Assembly: GCF_918797505.1 (NCBI RefSeq)
Contig: NC_092794.1
Span: forward strand, 79,335,345-79,399,344
Length of the DNA: 64,000 nt
Direction: 5' to 3'
From: Bemisia tabaci
Taxonomy: Eukaryota > Arthropoda > Insecta > Hemiptera > Aleyrodidae
The notes under the pieces were generated by a model. That model was not told the origin of the DNA and did no database searches. It worked only from the letters and a program-made list of their open reading frames with translations. Shown here one piece after another: positions 33,223 to 44,483 of the stretch (positions are counted from its first letter, which is position 1; each line of letters starts with the position of its first letter). The translations under genes were made by a program, and so were the position numbers.

Positions 33223-33720
33223 TTAATAAATGCCGACTCGTTTCAGTGTTTGACCCTGAGCTTTGTTGATGGTCATGCAGGACGCAATGCGAATTGGAAA
33301 TTGTCGCCTCTTAAAAGAGAAAGGGAGAGAGGAGTCTGCAGGTGACAAATCAATTCTTCGCAGTAAAATTCTTTCACCAGTCTCCTCGCCGGAAATGACC
33401 TGCACATCAAGACAATTTTCATAAAGTTTCCGGACTATCAATCGGGTACCATTCGATAAACCTTCAGAAACGTTGAGATTTCTTAAAAGCATGACAATAA
33501 CCCCCTCCTTAAGTGTGAGTTTATGCGGTGGTAAGCCACTAAGACCAAGACTGTCCAAGAATTAGAGGGAAAAATTGAGAGCCTCCCTCTATATCTCTGC
33601 AATGAGCCTGTTAACACTACAGTGCGTTTTAGAGTCACCTGGAAGAAGTTCAACAACCTTGTCGTTAATTTAATTGCAATGCTCATTTTTAGGGGCAAGA
33701 ATTGCGCAGTTTGTGAAATC
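33223..33720 (-). pseudogene. Helitron (Pif1-type) helicase C-terminal fragment
   Basis: Helitrons are rolling-circle transposons whose RepHel protein ends in a Pif1-family helicase. The frame at 33558-33223 shows the family block SGLPPHKLTLKEGVIVMLLR and NGTRLIVRKLYE. It also has LLRRIDLSPADSSLPFSFKR and the helicase motif MTINKAQGQTLKRVG. An upstream frame at 33698-33483 adds the matching PGD-like segment but is interrupted by stops and frame changes. Only the last helicase motifs remain and the Rep domain is absent, so it is a dead fragment. Helitron 3' hairpin and CTRR end were not identified here. Confidence 0.88.
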
Positions 33721-34308
33721 TACGTTCGCGAACATGAGGAAGCTATATCTTTTCCATAAATTTCAGTAATAATATCAGTTTCGGTAATAATGCTTGTCGG
33801 TAAATCAATGAATTACGGCATGTCCTAGTCAGCAGAGGGGTAAACACCATCACCTATTCCGAGTAAAAATTTTGCAAACTCCACCTCGTCTGGCAATTTT
33901 GCAAATTTGAAACAAAATTAGAAAGAGAAAAGAACATATAAAAATGAAATGTCCACAACAATACGTGTTGTTAGCAATACGTGTGCACACCTACACTGCT
34001 GCAGCTAACAAGTCAGGGTCAGTCAAGCCGCCAGGATGCTTATCAAGAGGTGGTGAAGGGGAGCAGCCGAGAGAATGCAAGGGAATGTGGGTGGCAAGTG
34101 ACAAACAACAATGCGACCCAAACTTCCTCCTTTACGGTTAGGGGGAGGAGAGCTAGACGAAAGAAAACGGCGTTAGCCAAGGGAACGTGGCAGAGGGATG
34201 GCTGAAAGCGTAGAGGGGGGGGGGGGGGGGGTTACGTAGCGACAGGCAAGCAGGTAGCGGCCGGAGGACCGCTTAAAACAGCTGAATTTTACTCGTCGAT
34301 AAAAGTAA

Positions 34309-34645
34309 GAAAATTTGAGACAATCTAAAAAACAATTACAGCCTGCAAATCTGCAGATCAGAAGCTTTCATTTAAAAAAAACCCATACAAATCAGTCTGG
34401 TGGTTCTCTCGAAGTTAACGTCCAAAGATTCGGACCTCAGTTTTTATACATAGGAAAATATTCAAGAAAATTATAGGAGAAAATTTGAGAAAATCGAAAA
34501 ACAAATTACAGCCTGCAAATCTACAGCTCAGGGGCTTTCATTTAAAAAAAAGATCACGCAAATCGGTCTGGTGGTTCTCTCAAAGTTAACGTCCAAAGAT
34601 TTGGAACTTTGCGTTTTAATATATAGGATAGGAGTTATCTTTTCT
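34309..34645. repeat. Tandem repeat, two units of about 170 bp
   Basis: Units start GAAAATTTGAGACAATCTAA at 34309 and GAAAATTTGAGAAAATCGAA at 34479. They share TTACAGCCTGCAAATCT, GTCTGGTGGTTCTCTC and AAGTTAACGTCCAAAGATT. The units differ by scattered changes. A poly-G tract of about 18 lies just before, at about 34215-34231. Confidence 0.75.
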
Positions 34646-35818
34646 TCTCTTCGCAAAATGTAAGTGAAAAATTGTTCAAATTTTACTTTTTGATTCCGAA
34701 GCAAATTCTGAGAACCTCAAAAAATCGCTCGCACACTTAATACACAGGAATGAACACCCTAACCTATCTCGGTCATGAACCTCTAAACTTCATTTCCCAA
34801 ACTACGATATTTTTGCTGTTACTTTCAATTTTTCAAAATCTGGAACAATTAGATAAAACACGCTTTTATCATTTGTGAACCTTGAAGTTTTTTCTCTTTA
34901 AAGTTGGACTTTAAGAGATTGGGGCTTCAATTCTTTGCGAACATCAGTAAAATCTCTGAACGGTTCGTGTTTACTACTTACTCGCAATTTAAAAACTATT
35001 TTTCCTAATTTTTCTTTGGATAATAAGGGGGGGGGGGGTCCAAATGTTATGCTTTCAGTCAGGAACAATAACATCGGAAATTATTTTCGAACAAAATCTG
35101 CTCGTCGCTTTATGTGTACTTACTTTCATAGATCAGCTGCGTTCCCTAATAGAAGTTCAGTGACTTTGACAATGTCTCATTGTATGTAAAAATTCTTCAG
35201 TTAATAGTCTATCAATTGATAATATCGCTGAAAAATAAGGATTTACTAGTTTTAATCAAATAAAAAAATTGACATTTTCTGGCCGAATTTTGCAATTTTA
35301 AAAAACGGAAATATGGCAACTGCGGACGCTTTTATCGAATTGGATCTAAAATTATCCACACAGTGTATAACGGTCAGTGTTTTCATGATTTTTGGTTATG
35401 ATCCCAATTCAAATCTACATTGCCCCGTCAGCCGCGTCATTATCGGATACGTAACTTGGCAACACTGCATGAGGGGATGCAATTCTTTGAGGGAGGGTTT
35501 GAAACTTTTGAGGACACCCATTTACATGTCAACGACTAACATACATAGAATTTTAACTTCATTTGACCAGATGGCGGTGGGTTTCGGTGGTCACACATTG
35601 GCTTTTGCCGCCATTTTACCCTTAAAAATAGAAAAAGTCGAAAATAAAAAAAAGAAACAGCCCCACTTACGATTTTGCGGTTTTGAATTCCTCAATCTAG
35701 AGACCTTTCTTGACACTTTTATCAAAAAAAATCGCGGGTGGTCTTCAGAAAAATTAAAATTTTTTAAAATAAACCGTGAGGAGACATACAAAAGATATGG
35801 TTTCAGACTTTGACGTAC

Positions 35819-36306
35819 TAAGTTGTTAGTTTGTTTGGAGGCACATTTGTATTTTCCACCAATGGTTCACTGTTGCTATTGCTTGGAGTTACATTGGGTT
35901 TCACAACTATATCTTCCCGCTTTTCGACTATAATTTTACTCTTGGCCTCTGAAGAACTGGAGAACTGAACATTGTCGCTGCAGAAAGGTGCAGGAGCCTC
36001 TCCAGTGTCTGGTGCGGCTGGAATGAAGATAGGTGTTATTCTCCGCCTTCCATCAGACGTTCTTGTTTCGATCTGTTTGTTTGTTGGTATCAATTTTACA
36101 GAGGCTGAAGCATTGCAGTTAGATATAGATACTTGTGGTTTCTCTGAAGTATGTTCTGAGGCACTATTGTTCACTTGGGCAGTGTCGCCCTTTTTAGATG
36201 TCCTGTTTTCGATGGCTGCAAGGATCTCTGGGTTCTCAATGATTAGGGAGGAGTTGCGCTGTTTATTGAGAAGCGAAGTCCCATAGATTTTCTCGAAGGC
36301 TGCATT
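35819..36306 (-). CDS. HIRA: HIRA exon with ASF1-binding B-domain
   Basis: Encodes about 162 residues. The start NAAFEKIYGTSL and LIIENPEILAA matches the end of the WD40 part and following helix of HIRA (STYGKSLA and IENPEMLK in human). Near the middle NKQIETRTSDGRRRITPIFI is the B-domain, which binds ASF1; the human counterpart is ETRTADGRRRITPLCI. The rest is Ser/Asn-rich linker. The acceptor is TTTGTTTCAG before 36306 and the donor is GTACGT after 35819. It enters in phase 0 and leaves in phase 2. Without splicing the frame would meet TAG at once, which supports the donor. Confidence 0.93.
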
Positions 36307-36437
36307 CTGAAACAAAAGTCAGAAATTGCTTTCAGTCAAATTCAACCATGCATTAATATTGAGCTGACAGAAAACTGAGAGAGAAACGTCACTAGGTTCT
36401 TGAAAAACAAAACAAATGCTTACTTTATTATAAAAGC

Positions 36438-37482
36438 AACCTCGCTACTATACGCCAGCGAAATATGGGCACTAAGGTATATTAATCAGTTGGAAACAGC
36501 GCAACGTAAATTCCTCAAAGGAACCCTTCAATTACAGAAATGCACCCCGCACTACATCATCAGAGCAGAAGCGAATGTTGAGAAACTAGAAACCAGGGTG
36601 ATTGCTCGTGCATTAATTTGGCTACTTAAAATCGGAAACATGCCCAAAACCAGGTATCCAAAATTATGCCTAGATAAACTAATTGAACTAGATAAAAGTA
36701 GGATGAACAACATCAAACACAATTGGGTAACTCAATTGAAACTGATACTTGGTACAGCAAACAATCAAGCACTGCTAAATGAAGATCTGAGTCTCGCAGA
36801 AACTAAAATAAAAGCAGCTACTATTCTTGCCAACCTTAGGATTAAATTAATAAATGACGACTTAAGTAAGATTGAAAACTCATCCTTTACCCCACTCTAC
36901 AAACAAATAAGTACTTCAAATAGTCATGCCGAACAACAGGCTAACTACTTGAATTATCGTATAAATTTCAAACAGAAAAGAGTTTTTAGCCAGCTGAGAA
37001 CACACAATGAAAAGTATCTCAAAATTGGAATAAATCAGTGTTGGTACAAAGTAAACATTAAAGAACAGTGCTCTATCTGCAATCTATGCCGTCTGGAAAA
37101 ACTAGAACATATCCTCTTTAAATGTCCAATGTACACATATCCTCTTTAAATGTCCAATGTACACTAGCGTTGGGAACTTCTATTTTAAAAATGTACCAAG
37201 TTCAATGTCAATCCTAAAAAAATCAGCAAAAATTGAGCCCATTTCCGCACTATATATGTTTTTGTCATCAGCGGTGAAAATTAGATCTTTTATCCTAAAC
37301 GAGTAGAAAGAGTAGACGAGTAGACCCTATATTCTTACACTTTTACACTTTTATACTTTTATACCTGGCTTATGATGCTTTTGTTTTTGTTTTTTAATGA
37401 ACCTTATATAATTGTCAAGAACCTCTTTTTATAAACCCGTTATTTTGGGTAAAATAAAATACTATTCTGTTCTATTCTATTC
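36438..37482 (+). pseudogene. 5'-truncated LINE (non-LTR retrotransposon) 3' end
   Basis: The frame running to 37149 contains LLYASEIWALRY, LETAQRKFLKGTLQLQ and a C-terminal cysteine/histidine cluster CSICNLC...LEHILFKCP. This is the usual end of LINE ORF2 after the reverse transcriptase. The insertion is bounded by TTATTATAAAAGC at 36425-36437 and 37483-37495, a 13-bp target duplication. The tail contains TTCTATTCTATTC repeats, typical of LINE 3' ends. A 28-bp tandem duplication at 37107-37162 shifts the frame and ends the protein early. The ATG at 36400 lies in HIRA intron outside the insertion. The clade was not determined. Confidence 0.88.
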
Positions 37483-38034
37483 TTATTATAAAAGCTGGGA
37501 AAACGAGAGGACATTGAGTGAATCTTGGATGGGACAGAAATGTGATATCACAGTTTCTCTGTAAATCAAATCTTTCAAAATGAGTAAACAAAAGGACCAT
37601 TGTATTCCAATTGTTCTTGTATCTTTACAAGAGATGAGTGGACAGGGAAGGGGGGGGGTAAGCTGCACCTAAATCTACATGGTTATCCAAAAGTCACCTA
37701 CCACCCCTCTAACTTTTTTCCTAATCGAGATAGAAGTTTGAAACTATGGGAATGTTCTTCGGTCTAAGGTAGCAACTTTTCAGTCCCCCCAAAATTCTGG
37801 GGGGCGGCTCCCACTAAAGGGGTCGGGGGCAAACTTTTTGTTTTCAAAAGGCTACCATCCTTTTGTGATACTTCATTCGAAAGATAATAAAAAAAGAACA
37901 TTTTTTGCGCAAACCGCAGGTCAAAATGTTGATTTTTGACAAAATGGCGGCTGGTCAAAGTTCAAAATGCTGGATAATTGGCATCTCCGTCTTACATCGG
38001 CGGATTGGTCTGAAACGCAGGGTTTTTCGTGACG

Positions 38035-39160
38035 AGACAAACGACTCTGACATCAGTTTTCCAGAAATGTCAGTTCTATTCAAAATGGCGGCGGTTAAAA
38101 TGGCGGCTTAGAGCGGGAAGTGGATATTTAGGCTGCTTCTCGTCGGATTTGTATGGACTTGGTATCCGGGGGTATTTGGGCACGAAAAGAACGAATCTTT
38201 CATTGGGTTTTTGAAATTTTTAAAAGCTTTAAAATCGCGGCGAAAATATGACAGAAAATCCACATCACGGCTGTTTACCGATGGATTTGCACAAAAGTCA
38301 ATGGCGATGTTGCATGCGTGAGGACTTTGCGATTTGACTGTTGATTCTTATGTAAAAGTTCGCGAGAAACAGGATGGTGCCACTGGTTTTCTCTGAAATA
38401 AACTCCCAAGCTCAAAAAAAGCTCTTAAGTTGAGGCCAAAATGGAGGGAATATCCCACCCTACCCTGAGAGTCCACCTCTACATCAAGACAAATTATCCA
38501 TGCAAAGATAGGGAGCAAATACATTGACAGGACTGCCAATTTACTTGGGTACTCCAAAACTGAAAACACGGCAACCCTGCTAATGTATTTGCTCCCTATC
38601 TTTGCATGGAGAGTTATTGTCTTGATGTAGACGTGGACTCTCGGGGTAGGGTGGGATATCCCCTCCATTTTGGCCTCAACTTGAGAGCTTTTTTAGAGCT
38701 TGGGAGTTGATTTCAGAGGAAACCAGTGACACCATCGTGTTTCTCGCGAACTTTTATAAAAGAATCAACAGTCAAATCGCAAATTCCTCACACATGCAAC
38801 ATCTCCATATTCTGGGGGTTTTTGGCTCGAAAAGAATTAATACTTTATTAGATTTTTGAAACACTGCATGTCGTCAAAATGGTGGCGGAAAAATAACGGA
38901 AAATCCGCATCCACCATCGCCATTCGCATTTTTGCCGCCATTTTAAAGTTTTTAAAAATTTCAAAAACCCAATGAAAGATTCGCTCTTTTCGTGCCCAAA
39001 TACCCCCGGATACCAAGTCTCATACAAATCCGACGATGAGCAGCCTAAATATCCACTTCCCGCTCTAAGCCGTCATTTTAACCGCCGCCATTTTGAAAAG
39101 AACTGACATTTCTGGAAAACTAATCCCAGAATCGTATTTCTCGTCCCGAAAAACCCAAGG
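38035..39160. repeat. Inner palindrome centred near 38590
   Basis: The left arm includes ATGTCAGTTCTATTCAAAAT, GGCGGCTTAGAGCGGGAAGT and GGGTATTTGGGCACGAAAAG. The same words return inverted on the right between 38990 and 39115. The centre carries a shorter hairpin around TTTGCATGGAGAGTTATTGT and its partner near 38490-38520. Confidence 0.75.
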
Positions 39161-39374
39161 ATTCTTCCCCAAGGAGCTTCCCAAGTGTAACCGGAATTTC
39201 GAGTTGAAATTTCGCATGAAGATACTGGAGATGATTTTAGGGATGCCGTATTTTTTCGTTTTTTCGAATGGGGTCGGGAAAGCCCTCAAAAAAAGGGCTA
39301 AAGATGCGGAAAAAACGCGTGCACTAGCGGCACAAGGTAAACGTAGGTGATAGAGGCTCTCCATCCTTATCAGT

Positions 39375-39450
39375 ACCGCATGGCCAAACGGTAGCGTGCT
39401 CGCCTCGCAGGCGGGAGGTCGTAGGTTCGGATCCTGACTACAGCCCGCAA
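39375..39450 (+). repeat. tRNA-like sequence (probable tRNA-derived SINE head)
   Basis: Contains an A-box-like TGGCCAAACGGTAGCG and a B-box-like GGTTCGGATCC at the spacing of a tRNA gene. A possible anticodon stem CTCGC/GCGGG has loop CTCGCAG, anticodon CGC (Ala). The acceptor stem does not pair well and the T-stem is imperfect, so I read it as a tRNA-derived repeat or tRNA pseudogene with internal pol III promoter elements rather than a working tRNA. It is followed by a TTTTATTTTATTTT-rich tail. An inverted copy lies at 40890-40965. Confidence 0.6.
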
Positions 39451-39606
39451 TTTTATTTTATTTTATGCTTCTTTATTTTTCTTTTACTTTATTTTGCACC
39501 ATTCTCTCCGCAAACCGACTTACGAGGTAGAACACGTAGTGACTGAAGATTTTTACATACCTATGCTGATAAAAACTTGAAGTTTCTCTTGGATTGAAAC
39601 GTTATA

Positions 39607-40571
39607 CGAGGTCTGTTAGATTAGAAACCGGATTTTGGTCATAACTAGCCCACAATGCGTCCAAATTACGTTTTCTTGAGCTTTTCTGATAGCTGGAAAT
39701 ATACTTAAGAACGCTACGTTCACAAGTTTGAAAAATCCTAATGAGCTTTGTTGGTATGTGGCTTGAAGTAAGGCAACCTCAAGGGTGTTTTGCGATTTTT
39801 ATGTTTCACCGAACTTGTCTTTCTTTTTTCGGTCTTGCACTACATTTTTCAATCCACAAGGACGATTGGAGTTTAGCCTCCATATCGTAGCCGTACACTA
39901 AAATATTGTCACCGAAAATTATCCTATCCAAAAATGTAGGATCACTGTTAGAACGTTCAAGCAGCTAAAGGGAAATTGACATTTGGTTGGATTTTCGTTC
40001 AACGGACAACAATCGAGGGGCAAGTGTACCTGAAACTCGATGCGTGTCTACATATTCTATCAAAATTGTATGTACAGAGCCTTCAGAAATATTACTCTGT
40101 TCAACAAGCTCGAAACGACCGTTTTCGAGCACTTTTGCCCGCATTTCTTCCACGTGACAAATGTCAGTTGCCGTTGAGGGTCGATTCCCATGTTCCTCAT
40201 CTTTGATGAACTCCTGACCAGTTTTGAATCGTTTAACTCATTCAAAACAGTGGGAACATCTCATACAATGATCATGGTAAACTTTAATTAGCGCATACCA
40301 AAGGTTTTGGTACAAGGTATACCGAGTTTAAAACAAAATTTAATGTTGAATCTTTGTTCTATCAGTGATCGCATGATGAAAATCGCAAAACGCACCTGAC
40401 TTACTCGTATTCAAGATGACACTGAATAAACACTGATCAAAGTAAACAAAATCTGTGAACGTAGCGTTCCTAAGTATATTTCCAGCTATCAGAAAAGCTC
40501 AAGAAAACGTAATTTGGACGCATTGTGGGCTAGTTATGACCAAAATCCGGATTCTAATCTAACAGACCTCG
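39607..40571. mobile_element. Second mariner element, 965 bp
   Basis: The ends read CGAGGTCTGTTAGATTAGAA and are inverted, with TA on both sides (39605-39606 and 40572-40573). The arms match for well over 100 bp, again longer than normal mariner TIRs (the AAAGCTCAAGAAAACGTAAT word lies in both). The interior encodes a broken transposase on the minus strand. It sits in one arm of the larger palindrome. Confidence 0.88.
39790..40245 (-). pseudogene. mariner transposase N-terminal and first catalytic region, decayed
   Basis: Minus-strand frames include NISEGSVHTILIEY and LAPRLLSVERK, matching the second helix-turn-helix and linker of mariner transposases. Further along is IIFGDNILVYGYD, matching the first catalytic aspartate block (usual TGDETWVYGYD), and then SARPKKERQVR. 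Stops and frame changes separate the blocks, and the second and third catalytic aspartates are missing. Non-functional. Confidence 0.82.
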
Positions 40572-40575
40572 TATA

Positions 40576-40733
40576 TGGTTGAATAAACAAAAACTCTAAA
40601 ATTCACCAAATTTCGTCGCCAAGCTGAATTTTCGAAGTATCAGTCGAATCTGTATCTGTATCTGACTGATACTCCGGAAATTCAGTTTGGCAACGAAATT
40701 TGGTGAGTTTTAGAGTGTTTTGTTTATTCAATT
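40576..40733. repeat. 158-bp near-perfect hairpin
   Basis: The left half contains AATAAACAAAAACTCTAAAA then TTCACCAAATTTCGTCG, and the right half is its inverse. The centre has a short ATCTGTATCTGTATCTG repeat. It lies directly beside the mariner's TA and at the turn of the large palindrome, so it is either a tiny MITE or the remaining loop of the palindrome. Confidence 0.75.
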
Positions 40734-40889
40734 ATATATAACGTTTCAATCCGAGGAAACTTCTAGTTTTTATCAGCATTTGTAAAAAATCTTCAGTCAC
40801 TACGTGTTCTACCTCGTAAGTCGGTTTGCGGAGAGAATGGTGCAAAATGAAGTAAGTGAAAAATAAACAAGCATAAAGTAAAATAAAAT

Positions 40890-40965
40890 TACGGGCTGTA
40901 GTCAGGATCCGATCCTTCGACCTCCCGCCTGCGAGGCGAGCACGCTACCGTTTGGCCATGAGGTA
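40890..40965 (-). repeat. tRNA-like sequence, inverted partner of 39375-39450
   Basis: Reverse complement of the 39375 sequence, with a few changes, including the A-box-like and B-box-like words. The two copies face away from each other inside one palindrome, so transcripts from both would be complementary. Confidence 0.6.
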
Positions 40966-41804
40966 CTGATAAGGATGAAGAGCCTCTATCACCTACGTTT
41001 ACCTTGTGCCGCTAGCGCACGCGTTTTTTCCGCATCTTAAGCCCTTTTTTTGAGGGCTTTCCCGACCCCATTCGAAAAAACAAAAAAATACGGCATCCCT
41101 AAAATCATCTCTAGTATCTTCATGCGAAATTTCAACTCGAAATTCCGGTTACACTTGGAAAGCTCCCCTTGTTAGTTTCAGACCAATCCGCCGATAAAAA
41201 ACGGAGATGCCAAATTTCCGCCATTTTTTCAAAAATCAACATTTTGACCTGCAGTTTGCGCCAAATATTTTATTTTTTTATTATCTTTCAAATGAGGTAT
41301 CACAAAAGGGGGGTTGCCATTTGAAAAAAAAAGTTAGCCCCCGCCCCCCTTAAGGGGGGCCGCCCCGCAAAATTTTGGGGGGACCAAAAAGTTGCTACTT
41401 TAGACCGAGGAACATTTCCAAAGTTTCAAACTTCTATCTGGATTAGGAAAAAAGTTACAGGGGTGGTCTTTTGGATAACCCTGTAAATGACAGTTTTAGG
41501 GCAGGTGCCCCTATAAAGGCCTCTCCTCTTTCCGTGCAACATCCTCGACATTAAGATAGAAAGTAGAAAAATCGGAAAAGAAGAATTTCCTGGCAAGTCA
41601 GAATTGGCAACAATGTAATTTCGTTGTTTATTTTTGAGAAGAGTGAAGATATTGGGTCTAAACCGGTCAGAATAAAAGGTCAGAGCCGAGAATAAATATT
41701 GATCCGTTCATTTGGAGCTACTGACAGGCAAAAAATAAGCGAAAAGTATGATTGATAAACAAGGCACATTTTTGTGAAACCAGATTTTGGTTATGTGTCC
41801 ATGT

Positions 41805-44483
41805 GCTTGTTCAATAATTTTTCATTCTTGCATTTTAAGAAAGTAGAGAGTGCATTTAATTTACAGGAATTTTCCCGGATTTTTTAAGGATATTACAGCA
41901 AAAAGAAAAAAAGACACATCACCGAGAAAGGCAAGATGACGTCCGATCTTTATGGATCCTGCATTGTCTTCCTTGGCAATGTACGTTTGAATGAAAGTTC
42001 AAATCATGCAACTTTCCACTCGTTTTTCGTGCCTTGATAAAAACTAAGGAAAAATTCATGTGAGCTAAATGAATCAGCTCCTGCGAAAACCGCTAATGTC
42101 CATTTTTTTCAATTTTGAGATTTTTGGGTTAAGATACTCTCGGAGGTCAGACACACTCTTTAATGTAGTGAAAATGTTTGTTCCTTAGGTTTGAAGCCCT
42201 TTTCAGGGGGGGGGGGGCGTGGTCCGAATCATGCGAAAACCGCTAATGTCCATCTTTCGTTATGTGCCTCATTATACTGTGCAACAAACCAAAATAAAAA
42301 AATGTCTCCTGGACGACACTAGGTGATCTAAATGCATTTTAAGGCGCCGAATCCGAATATGACCTCCGTTTTTTCCATCACCCTCCAATTTTCCGGAAAA
42401 GCCGATTTTACTCGGAAAAATGACCATTTTTGGGCATTTTCGGTGCTTTTCCGATTGTTATCCCCTGCAGTATGTAGGTAAAATTTTTCGTAGGTACGAG
42501 ATTCAATTACGCCGATGTCTTTTTAACTGATGAGTCCGGAAATGACCTTAATTTTTCCCGTTCACAACTCAGTTTTCCGGGAAAGCAACTTTTTCCCGGG
42601 AAAATGAGCAAATCCGACGTGTATTTGTCGTGCATGCAATTTATTTTTACAAATTGTCCTGAACCTGTGGTAGTATGTTACTTATGTATTTTGAGCTGCT
42701 AAATCCGAATATGACCTCGGTTTCCTTCTATCACACTTCAGATTTCCGGTAAAGCCGAGTTTTCCGAGCCTAAAATTGAGTATTGTAAAAGCTTTGTCGG
42801 ATCGAAGTGTACCTATTCAAAATTCATTGTATAAATGTCTTCGATATGTGATACAGCGATTCCTTTGTATATTGATCTGTTGAATTCAAATATGATCTCA
42901 GATTTTTCCGATCACCCACCATTTTTCCGGAAAAGTCGGTTTTCCTAAGAAAACGCTCTTTTCAGATATTTTTGCGATGATTTTTCTGCTTTAAGGAGTT
43001 TTAGAAATTTTCCGAGATCCTCTTTAGGTCACTCTTGCTGTATTAAGAGGCACTGAACTCGAATTTGACCTTCACTCATCTTTGACAACCCCCCCGTTTA
43101 CTAGAAGGTCCGATTTTTCCGGGTCAAAAGCTTTTCCGGACTGTTCCCACTTCCAGGGAAATTCAAAACATTTTCCGCATGTGTGATACATCGATTCTCA
43201 TGTAATTTGAGCTGAAAAACCCGAATATCACCTTAGATATTTGTTATCACCACCAGAAAATAACTCCTTAGAGCAGAAAAATCATCGCAAAAATATCTGA
43301 AAAGAGCGTTTTCTTAGGAAAACCGACTTGTCCGGAAAAATGATGGGTGATCGGAAAAATCTGAGATCATATTTGAATTCAACAGATCAAAATACAAAGG
43401 AATCGCTGTATCACATATCGGAGACATTTATACAATGAATTTTGAATAGGTACACTTCGATCCGACAAAGCTTTTACAATACTCAAATTTTAGGCTCGGA
43501 AAACTCGGCTTTACCGGAAATCTGAAGTGTGATAGAAAGAAACCGAGGTCATATTCGGATTTAGCAGCTCAAAATACAAAAATAACATACTGCCACAGGT
43601 CCAGGACAATTTGTAAAAATAAATTGCATGCACGACAAATACACGTCGGATTTGCTCATTTTCCCGGGAAAAAGTTGCTTTCCCGGAAAACTGAGATGTG
43701 AACGGGAAAAATTAAGGTCATTTCCGGACTCATCAGTTAAAAAGACATCGGCGTAATTGAATCTCGTACCTACGAAAAATTTTACCTACATACTGCAGGG
43801 GATAACAATCGGAAAAGCACCGAAAATGCCCAAAAATGGTCATTTTTCCGAGTAAAATCGGCTTTTCCGGAAAATTGGAGGGTGATGGAAAAAAACGGAG
43901 GTCATATTCGGATTCAGCGCCTTAAAATACGTAAGGAAAACCTTTGAATTGCCCGAAAGGCATACTGAAAAATATGCGTTTTCGATGTTTTAGAACCGTC
44001 CACGCACAAATCATGCGAAAACCGCTAATGTCCAGTTTATTGCTGTGAGTTTTGTGATGAAACTTATTTTAAGTACCGCAATTGTCCGGAATTTTATTTT
44101 TTTAACTTTATGTGAATGATAATCTACCACTTTAACATCTTTAGAATGAATTTTGAAAATATCAAACGGCTCCAAAACTCGGCGATTTTTACGTATCATG
44201 CGAAAACCGCTAATGTCTAGAGTCCTTTCTTTTTAATTACTCCATCCCAGACAGAGGAGGAGCTGGAAACTGTTAGGGATCCTTTTCTACAATCCACTCT
44301 TGCAATAATCAACTTCTGGACATTTTTTAATCCTGCATTTGAAAGGCTTCTACAGTTTTATGCAGTTTACTCAAAATAAAAGAAAATGGACATTAGCGGT
44401 TTTCGCATGAGCCGATTCAAATGCACTCTCTACTTTTCAAAAATGCAAGAATTGAAAATTACTGAACAAGTTCAAAGGGTGCG
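41805..44483. mobile_element. 2.7-kb palindromic element with repeated GCGAAAACCGCTAATGTC word
   Basis: Outer arms match near 41805-41860 and 44420-44483 (CTTGTTCAATAATTTTTCAT-like words). Inner arms of about 655 bp, 42340-42995 and 43262-43925, are almost exact inverses around a loop of about 265 bp. The word GCGAAAACCGCTAATGTC occurs at about 42083, 42234, 44015 and 44200, and inverted at about 44387. No transposase frame was found. A related segment with GATTTAGCAGC-like and CCGGAAAA words occurs at 57780-58080. Confidence 0.7.

Larger units (their letters stand above)
31614..35778. mobile_element. 4.2-kb element with about 550-bp terminal inverted repeats
   Basis: The outer ends read CACGGTTCATTTTAAAAAA on the left and the inverse of CACGGTTTATTTTAAAAAA on the right. 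AGGA lies on both sides (31610-31613 and 35779-35782), consistent with a 4-bp target duplication. The arms extend inward to about 32170 and from about 35225, about 550 bp each, with very few differences. Each arm has an outward-reading open frame of about 165 codons starting MATADAFIELDLKLST. Inside are a 254-bp MITE, a Helitron helicase fragment and a tandem repeat. The superfamily is unknown. The right end is only 40 bp from the HIRA exon at 35819. Confidence 0.75.
37678..41483. mobile_element. 3.8-kb compound foldback element with TA duplication
   Basis: The ends are CATGGTTATCCAAAAG on the left and the inverse of CAGGGTTATCCAAAAG on the right, both flanked by TA (37676-37677 and 41484-41485). 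Outer arms of several hundred bases match through CTTTTTTCCTAATC, the TTTGGGGGGAC homopolymer block and CAAAATGTTGATTTTTGAC. Between them lie two further palindromes, one centred near 38590 and one near 40650. The latter contains a mariner and a pair of tRNA-like sequences. The CAGGG...TA ends resemble those of the element at 599-2991. Confidence 0.75.

Noticed and set aside
39375..39450. Functional tRNA-Ala (CGC)
   Set aside because: Internal promoter-like boxes and an anticodon stem are visible, but the acceptor stem does not pair and the sequence sits in a repeat with an inverted copy, so a tRNA-derived repeat is more likely.
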